A DNA stretch of 64,000 nucleotides from the NCBI RefSeq assembly GCF_046600735.1, contig NZ_JBJMAW010000014.1, positions 7,168-71,167 on the forward strand. Reading direction: 5' to 3'. A program made the position numbers and the translations under genes. Positions 26,005 through 35,271 of the stretch are shown in pieces. Within the stretch, counting starts at the first letter, position 1, and every line of letters begins with the position of its first letter. The notes under the pieces are model-generated. The model worked only from the letters and a program-made list of their open reading frames with translations, was not told the origin of the DNA and ran no database searches. Source of the DNA: Novilysobacter_A longmucuonensis (GTDB lineage: Bacteria > Pseudomonadota > Gammaproteobacteria > Xanthomonadales > Xanthomonadaceae).

Positions 26005-26606
26005 GCGCGGCCGCGCATGATCCCGACATCGTGCGCTGGACCGCGCCCGGCCTGGCCCGGGTGGCCGAGCCCGAAGCGGAACTGCCGAAGCCACCCAGCG
26101 TGGAAGACCTGGAGGCCCTCGAGCGCGCCGCCTACGACGAGGGCCACGCCCGCGGCCACGCGGACGGGCTGGCCACCGGCCAGGCCGAGGTGCGGCGCAT
26201 GATCGCGCAGATCGAGGGCATCCTGGACGGCTTCACCCGGCCGTTGGCGCGGCTCGATGGCGAGGTCGGCGATGCGCTCGGCGACCTGGCCGTGCGCATC
26301 GCCGGGGTCCTGCTCGGCCGCGCCTACATCGCCGATCCGACGCTGCTGTCGGATCTGGTGAGCGAGGCGCTGGACGCGGTCGGCACCAGCAGCCGCGAGG
26401 TCGAGCTGCGCCTGCATCCGGACGACCTGGGCGTGCTCGCACCGCACCTGGCCGGCCTCAGCGGCGTGCGCCTGACCAACGACGCCGCCCTGGCCCGCGG
26501 CGAACTGCGCCTGCACAGCGAAAGCGTGCGCATCGACGGCAGCCTCGCCGCGCGGCTGCAGGCCTGCCTGGATGCGCTGGTCGAGAACAACGGGAGCGAG
26601 CCGTGA
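26001..26606 (+). CDS. fliH: Flagellar export ATPase regulator FliH
   Basis: 201 residues. The Ala/Glu-rich N-terminus includes the glycine-repeat helix typical of FliH (YDEGHARGHADGLATGQAEV, with GxxxG spacing at about 48-64). The C-terminal part (DALGDLAVRIAGVLLGRAYI; VELRLHPDDLGVLAPHLAGL) resembles the V-ATPase E subunit fold. FliH dimers bind FliI and tether it to the export gate. It overlaps both neighbours (ATGA, GTGA). Confidence 0.95.
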   Translation: MSAAAHDPDIVRWTAPGLARVAEPEAELPKPPSVEDLEALERAAYDEGHARGHADGLATGQAEVRRMIAQIEGILDGFTRPLARLDGEVGDALGDLAVRIAGVLLGRAYIADPTLLSDLVSEALDAVGTSSREVELRLHPDDLGVLAPHLAGLSGVRLTNDAALARGELRLHSESVRIDGSLAARLQACLDALVENNGSEP

Positions 26607-28012
26607 GCAGCATCGCCGCCGCGCATTGGGAAGAAGCGCGCAACCTGCGCCTGGCCGCGCGGCTGAACGCCGCCAACCCGAATCCACCGTCGCTGGCGCT
26701 GACCCGCGAGGGCGTGCTGCGCCGCGCGGTCGGACTGACCCTGGAGGCATCCGGCTGCAGTGCGCCGCTCGGCTCGCGCTGCCGGGTCGAGACCGCCGGC
26801 GGGCGCTGGGTCGATGCCGAAGTGGTCGGTTTCGCCGGCGACCGCACCTACCTGATGCCGACCGCCGACCTCGGCGGGCTGCTGCCGAACGCGCGCGTAG
26901 TGACCACCCGCCGCCAGGGCGAGGTCGCCGTCGGCGATGGCCTGCTCGGGCGCGTGATCGACAGCGACGGCGTGCCGCTGGACGGCCGCGGCGCGGTGCG
27001 CGCCGAGGGCTGGGTCGGCCTGGCCGGTACCCCGATCAATCCCCTGATGCGCGAACCGATCACGCGCTCGCTCGACGTGGGCGTGCGCGCGATCAACTCG
27101 CTGCTGCCGATCGGGCGCGGCCAGCGCATCGGTCTGTTCGCCGGCTCCGGTGTCGGCAAGTCGACACTGCTGGGCATGATGACGCGCTACACCGCCGCCG
27201 ACGTCATCGTCGTCGGTCTCATCGGCGAGCGCGGCCGCGAGGTGCGCGATTTCGTCGAGAGCACGCTGGGCGTGGAAGGCCTGCGGCGTTCGGTGGTGGT
27301 CGCCACGCCGGCCGACCGACCGCCGCTGGCGCGCCTGCATGGCGCGCTTCGGGCAACGGCCATCGCCGAGTGGTTCCGGGACCAGGGCTTGCATGTGCTG
27401 CTGCTGATGGATTCGCTGACCCGCTTCGCCCATGCCCAACGCGAGATCGGCCTGTCGGTCGGCGAGCCGCCGACCACGCGCGGCTATCCGCCGTCGGTAT
27501 TCGCCAAGCTGCCGCAACTGGTCGAGCGCGCCGGCAACGGCGCCGACGGCCACGGCTCGATCACCGCGTTCTATACCGTGCTGACCGAGGGCGACGACCA
27601 GCAGGAGCCCATTGCCGATGCCGCCCGCGCGATCCTCGACGGCCACATCGTGCTGACCCGCCGCATCGCCGACGCCGGGCTGTACCCGGCGATCGACGTG
27701 GAGGCCTCGGTCAGCCGCGTCATGCAGGACATCACCGACCCGGCCTGGCGCGGGCGTATCGGCAAGCTCAAGCGGCTGATGGCGGCCTACTCCGCGCAGC
27801 GCGACCTGATCGCGATCGGCGCCTACCAGCGCGGCAGCGACCCGGCGGTCGACGAGGCGCTCGCGCGCTGGCCGGCAATCCTCAAGTTCCTCGGCCAGGA
27901 TGTGGCCGAGGCCGCCAATGTCGAAGCCAGCCGCGCGGCGCTCGCGCGCCTGCTGGACGACACCGACGATGTGCCCACCATGCTCGCCGTCCCAGTCGAG
28001 CAGGAGAACTGA
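26603..28012 (+). CDS. fliI: Flagellum-specific export ATPase FliI
   Basis: 469 residues from GTG 26603, which overlaps the fliH stop. Walker A GSGVGKST is at 181-188. VVGLIGERGREVRDFVES, LLMDSLTRFAHAQREIGL (Walker B region) and the ATP synthase alpha/beta signature PPSVFAKLPQLVERAG follow. It is an F1-beta-like hexameric ATPase that drives substrate unloading at the flagellar type III gate, regulated by FliH and FliJ. Confidence 0.98.
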   Translation: MSSIAAAHWEEARNLRLAARLNAANPNPPSLALTREGVLRRAVGLTLEASGCSAPLGSRCRVETAGGRWVDAEVVGFAGDRTYLMPTADLGGLLPNARVVTTRRQGEVAVGDGLLGRVIDSDGVPLDGRGAVRAEGWVGLAGTPINPLMREPITRSLDVGVRAINSLLPIGRGQRIGLFAGSGVGKSTLLGMMTRYTAADVIVVGLIGERGREVRDFVESTLGVEGLRRSVVVATPADRPPLARLHGALRATAIAEWFRDQGLHVLLLMDSLTRFAHAQREIGLSVGEPPTTRGYPPSVFAKLPQLVERAGNGADGHGSITAFYTVLTEGDDQQEPIADAARAILDGHIVLTRRIADAGLYPAIDVEASVSRVMQDITDPAWRGRIGKLKRLMAAYSAQRDLIAIGAYQRGSDPAVDEALARWPAILKFLGQDVAEAANVEASRAALARLLDDTDDVPTMLAVPVEQEN

Positions 28013-28014
28013 CC

Positions 28015-28476
28015 ATGCGTTCGCAACGCCTCGACCCACTGCTGCGGGTCAAACAGCAACGCCAGGACGACGCCGCCCGCACCGTCGCCGAACGCGACCG
28101 TGCGCTGACCGAACAAGAAGCCCGGCTGGAAGCGCTGCGCCAGTACGCCGCCGAATACGCCGCGCCGGCGGCCACCGCCGGCACCACCCTGGCGCCGGCG
28201 CTGCTGGCCAATCGGCTCGCCTTCCGCGAGCGGCTCGACGCGGCCGTCGACCAGCAGCGGCAGATCGTCGACAGCAACCGCGAGCACTGCGATGTCGAGC
28301 GCGCCCGCCTGCTGTTGGCCAGCCGCGAGACCCACGTGCTCGAAAAACTCAAAGCCAGCTACCGCGCCGAGGAGTCGCGCACCGCGGAGAAGCACGTGCA
28401 GCGCGAACTCGACGACATCGGCGCGCGCCGCCTGCGCGCCGCACGCGTCGCCAACGACAGCGAGTCGATTCCATGA
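28015..28476 (+). CDS. fliJ: Flagellar export protein FliJ
   Basis: 153 residues from ATG 28015, three bases after fliI. The protein is almost entirely charged coiled coil (LRVKQQRQDDAARTVAERDR; ESRTAEKHVQRELDDIGARR), as FliJ is. It sits in the FliI hexamer like a rotor stalk and promotes ATPase ring formation and gate opening. The stop overlaps the fliK start. Confidence 0.94.
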   Translation: MRSQRLDPLLRVKQQRQDDAARTVAERDRALTEQEARLEALRQYAAEYAAPAATAGTTLAPALLANRLAFRERLDAAVDQQRQIVDSNREHCDVERARLLLASRETHVLEKLKASYRAEESRTAEKHVQRELDDIGARRLRAARVANDSESIP

Positions 28477-29660
28477 TGCCGGCCGCGCTCCCGACCGCAC
28501 CGCCGTCGCCCACTGCAACCAGCGCGCGGACCGCCTCCGCCGGTGCCGAGGGCGCCGCGGATGCTGCCGCGTCCGACAGCGGATTTGCCGGAATGCTTTC
28601 CGCATCGACGGATGCCCCGGCAGCGTCCACGCAGTCGGCAACCCCGGCGCCGACCACTCAGGGCGAGCGTGCAACGCCTGACGACGGCGCCCGCGCGACC
28701 GACGCGCGGGAAGCGGCGCTGCCCGAGCAGCTGCTCGCCCTGCTGACCGGTCCGTTGACGCCCGCACCGGCGACCACATCGGCGACCGCATCGGCACTGG
28801 CCGGCACCCAGGCCACCGCCGCCCCGTTCGGCCGCAGCGCCATGCCCGCGCGTGCCCTCGCCGAGAGCCTGCTGATTCCAGCGATGGTGGCCGGCGGGAC
28901 ACCAGCCGATCCCGCAGTCGGTCTGGCAAGCACTGCGGCTCCCGCAGCTGCCCTGCCCACCACCGCTCCCGCCGGCCAAGTGGCCGGCAATATCGCGCTG
29001 ACCGAAGCGGTGAGCACCGCACTTGGCCTGGCCGCCGGCGGCGCGGCCGCGGCGGGCACGGCGGGCACGGCGGGCACCGAAGCGGGTGTCACCCTCGACC
29101 TGCTCACCAGCGCCATCTCCGCCGCCGCCAGCCCGGAGGCCAGCGCCGGCAGCGAGGCGGGCGAGCGCGGCCTGGCCACCACCCTGACCACCGCCGCCAG
29201 CCCGTCCGCGACCCCATCGCGCGCGATGCCACCGTCGCTGATGCAGCCGATGACGCTGCCGGCCACGCCCGACGCCGGCTTCGATGACGGCTTCGGCGCA
29301 CGCATCGGCTGGATGGCCGAACAGGGCATCGGCCGCGCGGAGTTGCGCGTGAACCCAGACCACTTCGGCCCGATCGAGGTCCGCCTGCAGATCGACGGCA
29401 CCCGCGTCAGCGCCGAGTTCAACTCCGCCAACGCCGAAGTCCGGCAGTCGCTGGAAGCCAGCATGAACCGCCTACGCGACATGCTCGGCCAGCAGGGCAT
29501 GCAACTGACCCACAGCGACGTCGGCCAGGGCCGGTCCGATGGTTCCGGCCGTCCCACGCAAGCAAACGGCCACGGCGACGGCACCGAGGCCGAAGCCAGC
29601 CTGATCGACATGCCACCGGCGCGCCTCGCGATGCGCGGACTGCTCGACGAATACGCCTGA
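28473..29660 (+). CDS. fliK: Flagellar hook-length control protein FliK
   Basis: 395 residues; the ATGATG at 28473 offers two adjacent starts. The long N-terminal part (1-270) is Ala/Thr/Pro-rich and probably disordered, acting as the molecular ruler. The C-terminal Flg_hook domain is at about 280-375 (GRAELRVNPDHFGPIEVRLQ; AEVRQSLEASMNRLRDMLGQ, then QGMQLTHSDVGQ). FliK terminates hook growth and switches export to filament substrates. It is the last gene of this fli block in the window. Confidence 0.94.
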   Translation: MMPAALPTAPPSPTATSARTASAGAEGAADAAASDSGFAGMLSASTDAPAASTQSATPAPTTQGERATPDDGARATDAREAALPEQLLALLTGPLTPAPATTSATASALAGTQATAAPFGRSAMPARALAESLLIPAMVAGGTPADPAVGLASTAAPAAALPTTAPAGQVAGNIALTEAVSTALGLAAGGAAAAGTAGTAGTEAGVTLDLLTSAISAAASPEASAGSEAGERGLATTLTTAASPSATPSRAMPPSLMQPMTLPATPDAGFDDGFGARIGWMAEQGIGRAELRVNPDHFGPIEVRLQIDGTRVSAEFNSANAEVRQSLEASMNRLRDMLGQQGMQLTHSDVGQGRSDGSGRPTQANGHGDGTEAEASLIDMPPARLAMRGLLDEYA

Positions 29661-29752
29661 CTTGCCGGCCGTCCCCGACCGTAGGGAATCGTAGAGCGGA
29701 GCTTGCTCCGCCGCACCGCCACGCCAACATAGCTTCCGGGCGAGCACGAAAG

Positions 29753-30060
29753 CTGTAGGAGCGGCCCATGGCCGCGATGCTTCTCGTGCCAACGTCCCGC
29801 GAACCGCAATCGCGCCCATGGGGCGCTCCTACAAAATCCGACGACAACGCTTGCGGGCGAGCTCGAAAGCCGAGCAAGCTCGGCTCTACGGGAACGGGCA
29901 TCGTCGCCCCTGTAGGAGCGGCCCATGGCCGCGATGCTTCTCGTGCCAACGTCGCGCGAACCGCAATCGCGCCCATGGGGCGCTCCTACAAAATCCAACG
30001 ACAACGCTTCCGGGCGAGCTCGAAAGCCGAGCAAGCTCGGCTCTACGGGACGTGGCGCGC
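29753..30060. repeat. 157-bp tandem duplication of palindromic repeats between fliK and dbpA
   Basis: Two near-identical copies start at CTGTAGGAGCGGCCCATGGC (29753 and 29910) and differ by only a few bases. Each contains a CTGTAGGAGCGGCCCATGG...CCCATGGGGCGCTCCTACA hairpin and a GCCGAGCAAGCTCGGC hairpin. They fill most of the 415 bases between the convergent fliK and dbpA genes, where they could terminate both. Confidence 0.9.
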
Positions 30061-30075
30061 CATGCGCCCCAATCC

Positions 30076-31467
30076 CTACATCCGGTTGATCCGGAACCGA
30101 CGCCCCTTGATCTTGCCCTCGCGCAGCCGCGCCAGCGCGCGGTCCGCCTGGCCGCGTGCGATCGCCACGTACGAGCGCGTCGGGAACACGTCGATCTTGC
30201 CGATCGCCGCGACCGGCACCCCGGCGTCGCCGGTCAGTGCCCCGACGATGTCGCCGGGCCGCAGCTTGTCGGTGCGGCCGGCATCGATGCGCAGCGTCGC
30301 CATCGCCGCTGCCGGCACCTGGCCGGCCTTTCCGGTCAGCGGCGCGGCGCGCTGCCAGCGCAACTTGTCACCCTGTTGCTGCTCGATGGCCGAGGCGCGG
30401 CCGAGCTCGCGTGGCGCCACCAGGCTCAGCACCGCCCCGCCCTTGCCGGCGCGCCCGGTCCGGCCGATGCGGTGCACGTAGACATCCGGATCGCTCGGCA
30501 ACTCGTAGTTCACCACCATCGCCAGATCCTCCACGTCGAGTCCCCGCGCGGCCACGTCGCTGGCCACCAGCACGCTGCAGCTGCGGTTGGCGAAGCGCAC
30601 CAGCACCTCGTCGCGGTCGCGCTGCTCCATGTCGCCATGCAGCGCCAGCGCGCTGAAACCGTAGTGCTCGAGCGAGCCGACCACCTCCTCGGTGTCGCGG
30701 CGCATGTTGCAGAACACCACGCACGACTCGGGCCGGTACTGCAGCAGCAGCGCGGCGAGCAGCGGCGACTTCTTGGCCGGCTCGACCTCGAAGAAATGCT
30801 GCTCGACAGCGACCGTCTGTGCATCGCCCTGCACGGTGACCTCCAGCGGCTCGCGCAGCATCTCCGCGGCGATCGCGCGGATGCTGTCGGGGAACGTCGC
30901 CGAGAACAGCAAACCCTGCCGCCCCGATGGCGTCTTGCCGATGATCTCGCGGATCTGCTCCTCGAATCCCATGTCGAGCATGCGGTCGGCCTCGTCCAGC
31001 ACCAGCACGCGCACCCCGCGCAGGTGCAGCGCCTTCTTGCGCAGCAGCTCCTGCACGCGGCCGGGGGTGCCGACCACCACGTGCGGGTCGTGCTCCAGCG
31101 ACGCCAGCTGCGGGGCCAGCGGCATGCCGCCGCAGAGGATCGAGATCTTCAGGTTGGGGATGCCGACCGCCAGCTTGCGCAACTGCTTGCCGACCTGGTC
31201 GGCGAGCTCGCGGGTCGGGCACAGCACCAGCGCCTGGGTCTGGATGCGCGCGGGATCGAGCCGGTGCAGCAGGCCGAGCCCGAATGCCGCGGTCTTGCCG
31301 CTGCCGGTCGGCGCCTGCGCGATGAGGTCGCGGCCGTCGAGGATCGCCGGCAACGCCTGCGCCTGGATCGGGGTCATCCGCGCGTAGCCGAGCGCATCGA
31401 CCCCCTGCAACAGGGCCGGCGACAGCGACAGGGAAGAGAACATGCGGTCTGCGGTGGTATCGGTCAT
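30076..31467 (-). CDS. dbpA: ATP-dependent 23S rRNA helicase DbpA (DEAD box)
   Basis: 463 residues from ATG 31467; a longer ORF to 32187 is antisense to the desaturase and rejected. Q motif PIQAQALPAIL, motif I APTGSGKT, motif II DEAD, SAT, and motif VI HRIGRTGRAG are in order. The last 75 residues (MATLRIDAGRTDKLRPGDIV, ending KGRRFRINRM) are the DbpA RNA-binding domain. This recognises helix 92 of 23S rRNA during large-subunit assembly. It is convergent with fliK and has no operon partner on its strand with a short gap. Confidence 0.94.
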   Translation of the reverse strand: MTDTTADRMFSSLSLSPALLQGVDALGYARMTPIQAQALPAILDGRDLIAQAPTGSGKTAAFGLGLLHRLDPARIQTQALVLCPTRELADQVGKQLRKLAVGIPNLKISILCGGMPLAPQLASLEHDPHVVVGTPGRVQELLRKKALHLRGVRVLVLDEADRMLDMGFEEQIREIIGKTPSGRQGLLFSATFPDSIRAIAAEMLREPLEVTVQGDAQTVAVEQHFFEVEPAKKSPLLAALLLQYRPESCVVFCNMRRDTEEVVGSLEHYGFSALALHGDMEQRDRDEVLVRFANRSCSVLVASDVAARGLDVEDLAMVVNYELPSDPDVYVHRIGRTGRAGKGGAVLSLVAPRELGRASAIEQQQGDKLRWQRAAPLTGKAGQVPAAAMATLRIDAGRTDKLRPGDIVGALTGDAGVPVAAIGKIDVFPTRSYVAIARGQADRALARLREGKIKGRRFRINRM

Positions 31468-31540
31468 GCGCCATGATCGCAGCATTGCCACCGGTGCGAA
31501 CCAGGCTGGGCTGACAAGCCCGGCTCTCCGGGACAGGACA

Positions 31541-31607
31541 GTAGGGTGGGCACGCTTTTTGTGCCCACCTTCCGGAATGGTGGGCACAAAAAGCGTGCCC
31601 ACCCTAC
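31541..31607. repeat. Perfect inverted repeat GTAGGGTGGGCACGC... between dbpA and the desaturase
   Basis: Two 29-base arms (GTAGGGTGGGCACGCTTTTT onwards) are exact reverse complements around the 9-base loop TTCCGGAAT. It lies between two minus-strand genes and could terminate desaturase transcripts four bases after its stop. Half-copies of the same repeat are seen at 61087-61117. Confidence 0.93.
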
Positions 31608-31610
31608 GGA

Positions 31611-32648
31611 CTAGCGCTTGGGGAAGCCCACCATGCGCTGGGACTCCTCGCACCACAGCTTCAGCCCGGCGCTGCGCAGGCTGGTCCACAGCGTCAGCCG
31701 CGGCGCGGCCTGCAACAGCGGGCTCGATTCGAAGCACTCGCGCAGCCGGTAGTTGGGGATGCGGCTGGCGAGATGGTGAATGTGGTGGTAGCCGATGTTG
31801 CCGGTGAACCAGTGCATCACCGGCGGCAGGTCGTAGAACGAGCTGCCGGCGATCGCCGCCTCGTGCGAATCCCACTGCTTCCCGCGGGTCCAGTAGGCGT
31901 CCTCGAAGGTGTGCTGCACGTAGAACAGCCACACCCCGAGCGCCCCGGCGATCAGCACCACCGGCAGGTGCACCAGCAGCACGGTCGACCAGCCGATCGC
32001 GAAGCCCATCGCACCGCCGACCAGCAGCAGCATGAGATTGTTGAGCAGCACGCTGGCCCACTCCTTCTTCCACGAGAACGGCAGGTCGAACGGGAAGCGG
32101 TGCTTGATCACGAACTGGTAGGCCGGGCCGATGCCGAGCAGCACCGGCGTGCTGCGGTAGAAGCGGTAGCAGAGGCGGCGGAACCACGACAGCGACCGGT
32201 ATTCGGCGACCGTCAGCGTCTCGATATCGCCCATCTCGCGGCGGTCCAGGTTGCCCGAGGTGCCGTGGTGCACGGCGTGGGTCTTCTTCCAGTAGCCGTA
32301 CGGGAACAGCGTGACCAGCCCGAGGCAGCGGCCGACGGTGTCATTGGCGCGCGCGCTTGCGAAGAACGAGCCATGCCCGCAGTCGTGCTGGATGATGAAG
32401 GTGCGCACGTACAGGCCGGCGGCCGGCAAGGCCAGCAGCAGCGTCCAGCCGTAGCCCCACTGGCCGACCACGCTCCAGGCCATCAGCGCCCAGACCAGCG
32501 CGAACGGCACCAGCGTGTTGACCAACTGCCAGACCGCGCGGCCCAGGTGCGGCTTGGCGAACTGCGCGCACAGCTTGCGCAGGTTGACGGTGGTACCGGG
32601 TGTGTCGATGACGGCGCTCAAATGTGGGTTCTCCCTTTGATCAGCCAT
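31611..32648 (-). CDS. Membrane fatty acid desaturase
   Basis: 345 residues from ATG 32648. A TTG start at 32621 has a much better ribosome site (AGGGAG nine bases before) and would give 336 residues. Three His boxes bind the di-iron centre: HDCGH (near 90), HAVHH (near 126) and HHIHH (near 288). Four hydrophobic segments bracket them. The family inserts double bonds into acyl chains of membrane lipids; the regiospecificity cannot be read from sequence by eye (it most resembles delta-12/omega-6 types). It stands alone. Confidence 0.9.
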   Translation of the reverse strand: MADQRENPHLSAVIDTPGTTVNLRKLCAQFAKPHLGRAVWQLVNTLVPFALVWALMAWSVVGQWGYGWTLLLALPAAGLYVRTFIIQHDCGHGSFFASARANDTVGRCLGLVTLFPYGYWKKTHAVHHGTSGNLDRREMGDIETLTVAEYRSLSWFRRLCYRFYRSTPVLLGIGPAYQFVIKHRFPFDLPFSWKKEWASVLLNNLMLLLVGGAMGFAIGWSTVLLVHLPVVLIAGALGVWLFYVQHTFEDAYWTRGKQWDSHEAAIAGSSFYDLPPVMHWFTGNIGYHHIHHLASRIPNYRLRECFESSPLLQAAPRLTLWTSLRSAGLKLWCEESQRMVGFPKR

Positions 32649-32805
32649 TGTGTCGGCCCCGCCGGGTCACGGCAATGACATCCGGCTAGATATCCCGTGA
32701 CAGGGGTTCATGTTCCATGTTCAGCCTGTTGGGTGTTCAGGTTGCGTACCGCAGCCGCTGCGGCATGGCTGCGGAAAACTCCGCGGCTTCGCCTAAGCTG
32801 GGTCG

Positions 32806-33075
32806 ATGTCAGACTGGTTCGTCTATCTGCTGGAATGTCGCGACGGCAGCATCTACACCGGGATCACGGTCGATGTGGAGCGGCGCTACGGTGAACACGC
32901 CGCCGGCAAGGGCGCCCGCTACACCCGCTCGCGCCCGCCGGTGCGCTTGCTGGCATGCTTCCGATACGCCGACCGGGCCGATGCCAGTCGCGCCGAATAC
33001 GCGATCAAGCAGCTCAGCCCGGCAGGCAAGCGCACGTTGTGCGACTCCGCCGCCGAAGCGCCAACCTCCCTGTAG
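32806..33075 (+). CDS. GIY-YIG nuclease family protein (UPF0213/YhbQ type)
   Basis: 89 residues. WFVYLLECRDGSIYTGITVD contains the paired YLL (GIY position) and YTG (YIG position) motifs. RRYGEHAAGKGARYTRSRPP and the final ASRAEYAIKQLSPAGKRTL match the UPF0213 family of single-domain GIY-YIG proteins. Their role is poorly known, with nuclease activity on DNA proposed for some. The TAG stop codon is supplied by the palindromic repeat that follows (TGTAGGAGCG). Confidence 0.92.
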   Translation: MSDWFVYLLECRDGSIYTGITVDVERRYGEHAAGKGARYTRSRPPVRLLACFRYADRADASRAEYAIKQLSPAGKRTLCDSAAEAPTSL

Positions 33076-33142
33076 GAGCGCCCCATGGGCGCGATCGCTC
33101 CACTACGAAACCGCACTGTCGCGGGCATGGCCCGCTCCTACA
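33071..33142. repeat. TGTAGGAGCGCCCCATGGGCGCGAT palindrome after the GIY-YIG gene
   Basis: TGTAGGAGCGCCCCATGGGC and ATGGCCCGCTCCTACA face each other. It starts inside the last codons of the GIY-YIG gene and ends 43 bases before the stop of the convergent MAPEG gene. Confidence 0.88.
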
Positions 33143-33184
33143 GGGCTTGTTGGGCGCGCTCCTGTGAACACCGAGAGGCTCCGG

Positions 33185-33574
33185 TCAGAACAGCCCCAGC
33201 AGCAGCATCACGATGCCGACCAGCGATACGGCCCAGATCAGCGTGCGCAGGTATGCGATGCCCGCCGCGTACACCGGCACGTACAGCAGCCGCGACCAGA
33301 AATAAAGTTGCGCGCCCAGCGCGGTCCCATCATCGGCACGATCGGTCAGCACCACCGCCAGCACCGCGCCGGCGAAGAACGCGAAGGTCTCCAGGAAATT
33401 CACCCAGGCCCGGCCGATGCGGGCGGCGGCGCCGGTCAGCGCCCTGGGCGAATCGTCGCGCGCGCCCGCGTTCCACTTCAGGCCGCGCTGCTGCGTCGAC
33501 AGTGCCGCCGCGAGCAACAGGTGCACCAGGCCCAGCACGATGGTCCACGCCAGCATCTGCAGTTCGATCGTCAT
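33185..33574 (-). CDS. MAPEG family membrane protein
   Basis: 129 residues with four hydrophobic segments (about 5-25, 60-80, 92-108, 110-129). The conserved FLETFAFFAGAVLA and QLYFWSRLLYVPVYAAGI stretches are the MAPEG (membrane-associated eicosanoid/glutathione metabolism) signature. Bacterial members may be glutathione transferases, but their substrates are mostly unknown. It lies 15 bases downstream of the AbgT gene on the same strand, so it may be co-transcribed. Confidence 0.88.
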   Translation of the reverse strand: MTIELQMLAWTIVLGLVHLLLAAALSTQQRGLKWNAGARDDSPRALTGAAARIGRAWVNFLETFAFFAGAVLAVVLTDRADDGTALGAQLYFWSRLLYVPVYAAGIAYLRTLIWAVSLVGIVMLLLGLF

Positions 33575-33589
33575 GCGCGTTGCCTCCAG

Positions 33590-35131
33590 TCAGGTTGCGG
33601 GTAGGTACTCCAGCGGGGCCCCCGGCCCGATCGGCCAGCCCATCGCCATCCAGACCGCGAACAGCACGGTCCAGCCGATCATGAACACCATCGAATACGG
33701 CAGCATCACCGCGACCACCGTGCCGATGCCGGCCTTGGGTTCGTAGCGCTGCAGGAAGGCGATGATCAGCGCGAAGTAGCTCATCATCGGCGAGATGATG
33801 TTGGTCACTGAGTCGCCGATGCGGTAGCCGATCTGGGTCAGCTCCGGCGAATAGCCCAGCAGCATGAACATCGGGATGAACACCGGCGCCATCAGCGCCC
33901 ACTTGGCCGAGGCCGAGCCCATGAACAGGTTGGCCGTGGCGGTCAGCACGATGAAACAGGCGAACAGCACGATGCCGGGCAGCTCCAGCTGGGTCAGCAC
34001 CGCCGCGCCGTTGACCGCGAAGATCAGCCCGAGCTGGGTCCAGTTGAAGAACGCCACGAACTGCGCGGCGAAGAACGTCAGCACCAGGTACACGCCCAGG
34101 GTGCTCATGCTCTTGCCCATGCCGTTGATCACGTCGGCATCGCTCTTGATGGTGCCCGCGCCGATGCCATAGGCGACGCCGGCGACCACGCCGTATATGA
34201 AGATCAGCGCGACGATGCCGCGCAGGAACGGCGAGTTCAGCAGGTCGCCGGTACCCGGATCGCGCAAAAATCCATCGCCCGGCACCGTGCCCCACAACAC
34301 CAGCGCGGTGACCGCGGCGGTGGCGACGATCGCGAACAGCAGGCCGCGCTTCTCGGCAGCGCTCATCGGCTCGATGTCGCTGCCATCGGCCGCCTCCGGC
34401 GCATCGGGGAAGCGCCGCGCGACGAAGCGCTCGGTCACCCACCAGCCCAGGCCGGTGACCAGGAAGGTCGAGACGATCATGAAGTACCAGTTGGCCGCCG
34501 CGCTGACCGTGTAGGCCGGATCGATGATCTGCGCGGCCTCCTGCGACAGGCCGGCCAGCAGCGGGTCGATCGTGCCCAGCAGCAGGTTGGCCGAATAGCC
34601 GCCCGATACGCCGGCGAACGACGCGGCCATGCCGAGGATCGGATGGCGCCGGGCGGCGAGGAACACCAGCCCGGCCAGCGGCACCAGCAGCACGTAGCCG
34701 ATCTCGCTGGCCATGTTCGACATGACGCCGGCGAACACCATCACCGGGGTCAGCAGGAATCGCGGAGCGGCCAGCACCAGTTGCCGCAGTGCGGCGCCGA
34801 TCAGCCCAGAATGCTCGGCCACGCCGATGCCGATCAGCGATACCAGCACCGTGCCCAGCGGCGCGAAGCTGGTGAAGTTGGTGACCAGCCCGGTCAGGAT
34901 GCGATGCAGGCCGGCGACGCTCATCAGGTTGACCGGCGTGATCAGCTCGCCGGTGGTCGGGTGCTGCACTGACAGCTCGAGCTGCGAGGTGATCCACGAC
35001 AGCAGCACCACCACCATCGCAAGGATTGCAAACAGCGTGGCCGGGTGCGGCAGTGCGTTGCCGCCGGACTCGACAATGTTGAGGAAGCGGTCGACCGCGG
35101 ATTTTTTAGGAGTGGCAGCAGCGTGGGTCAT
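33590..35131 (-). CDS. AbgT family transporter (p-aminobenzoyl-glutamate type)
   Basis: 513 residues, about 11-13 membrane segments. ESGGNALPHPATLFAILAMV and TPVMVFAGVMSNMASEIGYV, then LGMAASFAGVSGGYSANLL, are characteristic of AbgT. The C-terminal half has SAKWALMAPVFIPMFMLLGY and IGDSVTNIISPMMSYFALII. Family members import p-aminobenzoyl-glutamate or export sulfonamide drugs (MtrF type). Which applies here cannot be decided from sequence. No abgA/abgB peptidase genes are adjacent. Confidence 0.92.
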   Translation of the reverse strand: MTHAAATPKKSAVDRFLNIVESGGNALPHPATLFAILAMVVVLLSWITSQLELSVQHPTTGELITPVNLMSVAGLHRILTGLVTNFTSFAPLGTVLVSLIGIGVAEHSGLIGAALRQLVLAAPRFLLTPVMVFAGVMSNMASEIGYVLLVPLAGLVFLAARRHPILGMAASFAGVSGGYSANLLLGTIDPLLAGLSQEAAQIIDPAYTVSAAANWYFMIVSTFLVTGLGWWVTERFVARRFPDAPEAADGSDIEPMSAAEKRGLLFAIVATAAVTALVLWGTVPGDGFLRDPGTGDLLNSPFLRGIVALIFIYGVVAGVAYGIGAGTIKSDADVINGMGKSMSTLGVYLVLTFFAAQFVAFFNWTQLGLIFAVNGAAVLTQLELPGIVLFACFIVLTATANLFMGSASAKWALMAPVFIPMFMLLGYSPELTQIGYRIGDSVTNIISPMMSYFALIIAFLQRYEPKAGIGTVVAVMLPYSMVFMIGWTVLFAVWMAMGWPIGPGAPLEYLPAT

Positions 35132-35271
35132 CGGTTCAACCGGAAGGCGCGGAGCGGACAGCGGCCGAATATACCAACCCGAACCGGCCGTCGCCCCGCC
35201 GCTTGCAGGCGCCGCGCGCCGCTGCGAACCTGCGCACCCGCCACTGATGCCCCAGGATTCCGGCCGTCCCC

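Noticed and set aside
29818..31476. 552-codon plus-strand ORF opposite dbpA
   Set aside because: Starts in repeats and mirrors dbpA; composition of a shadow frame.
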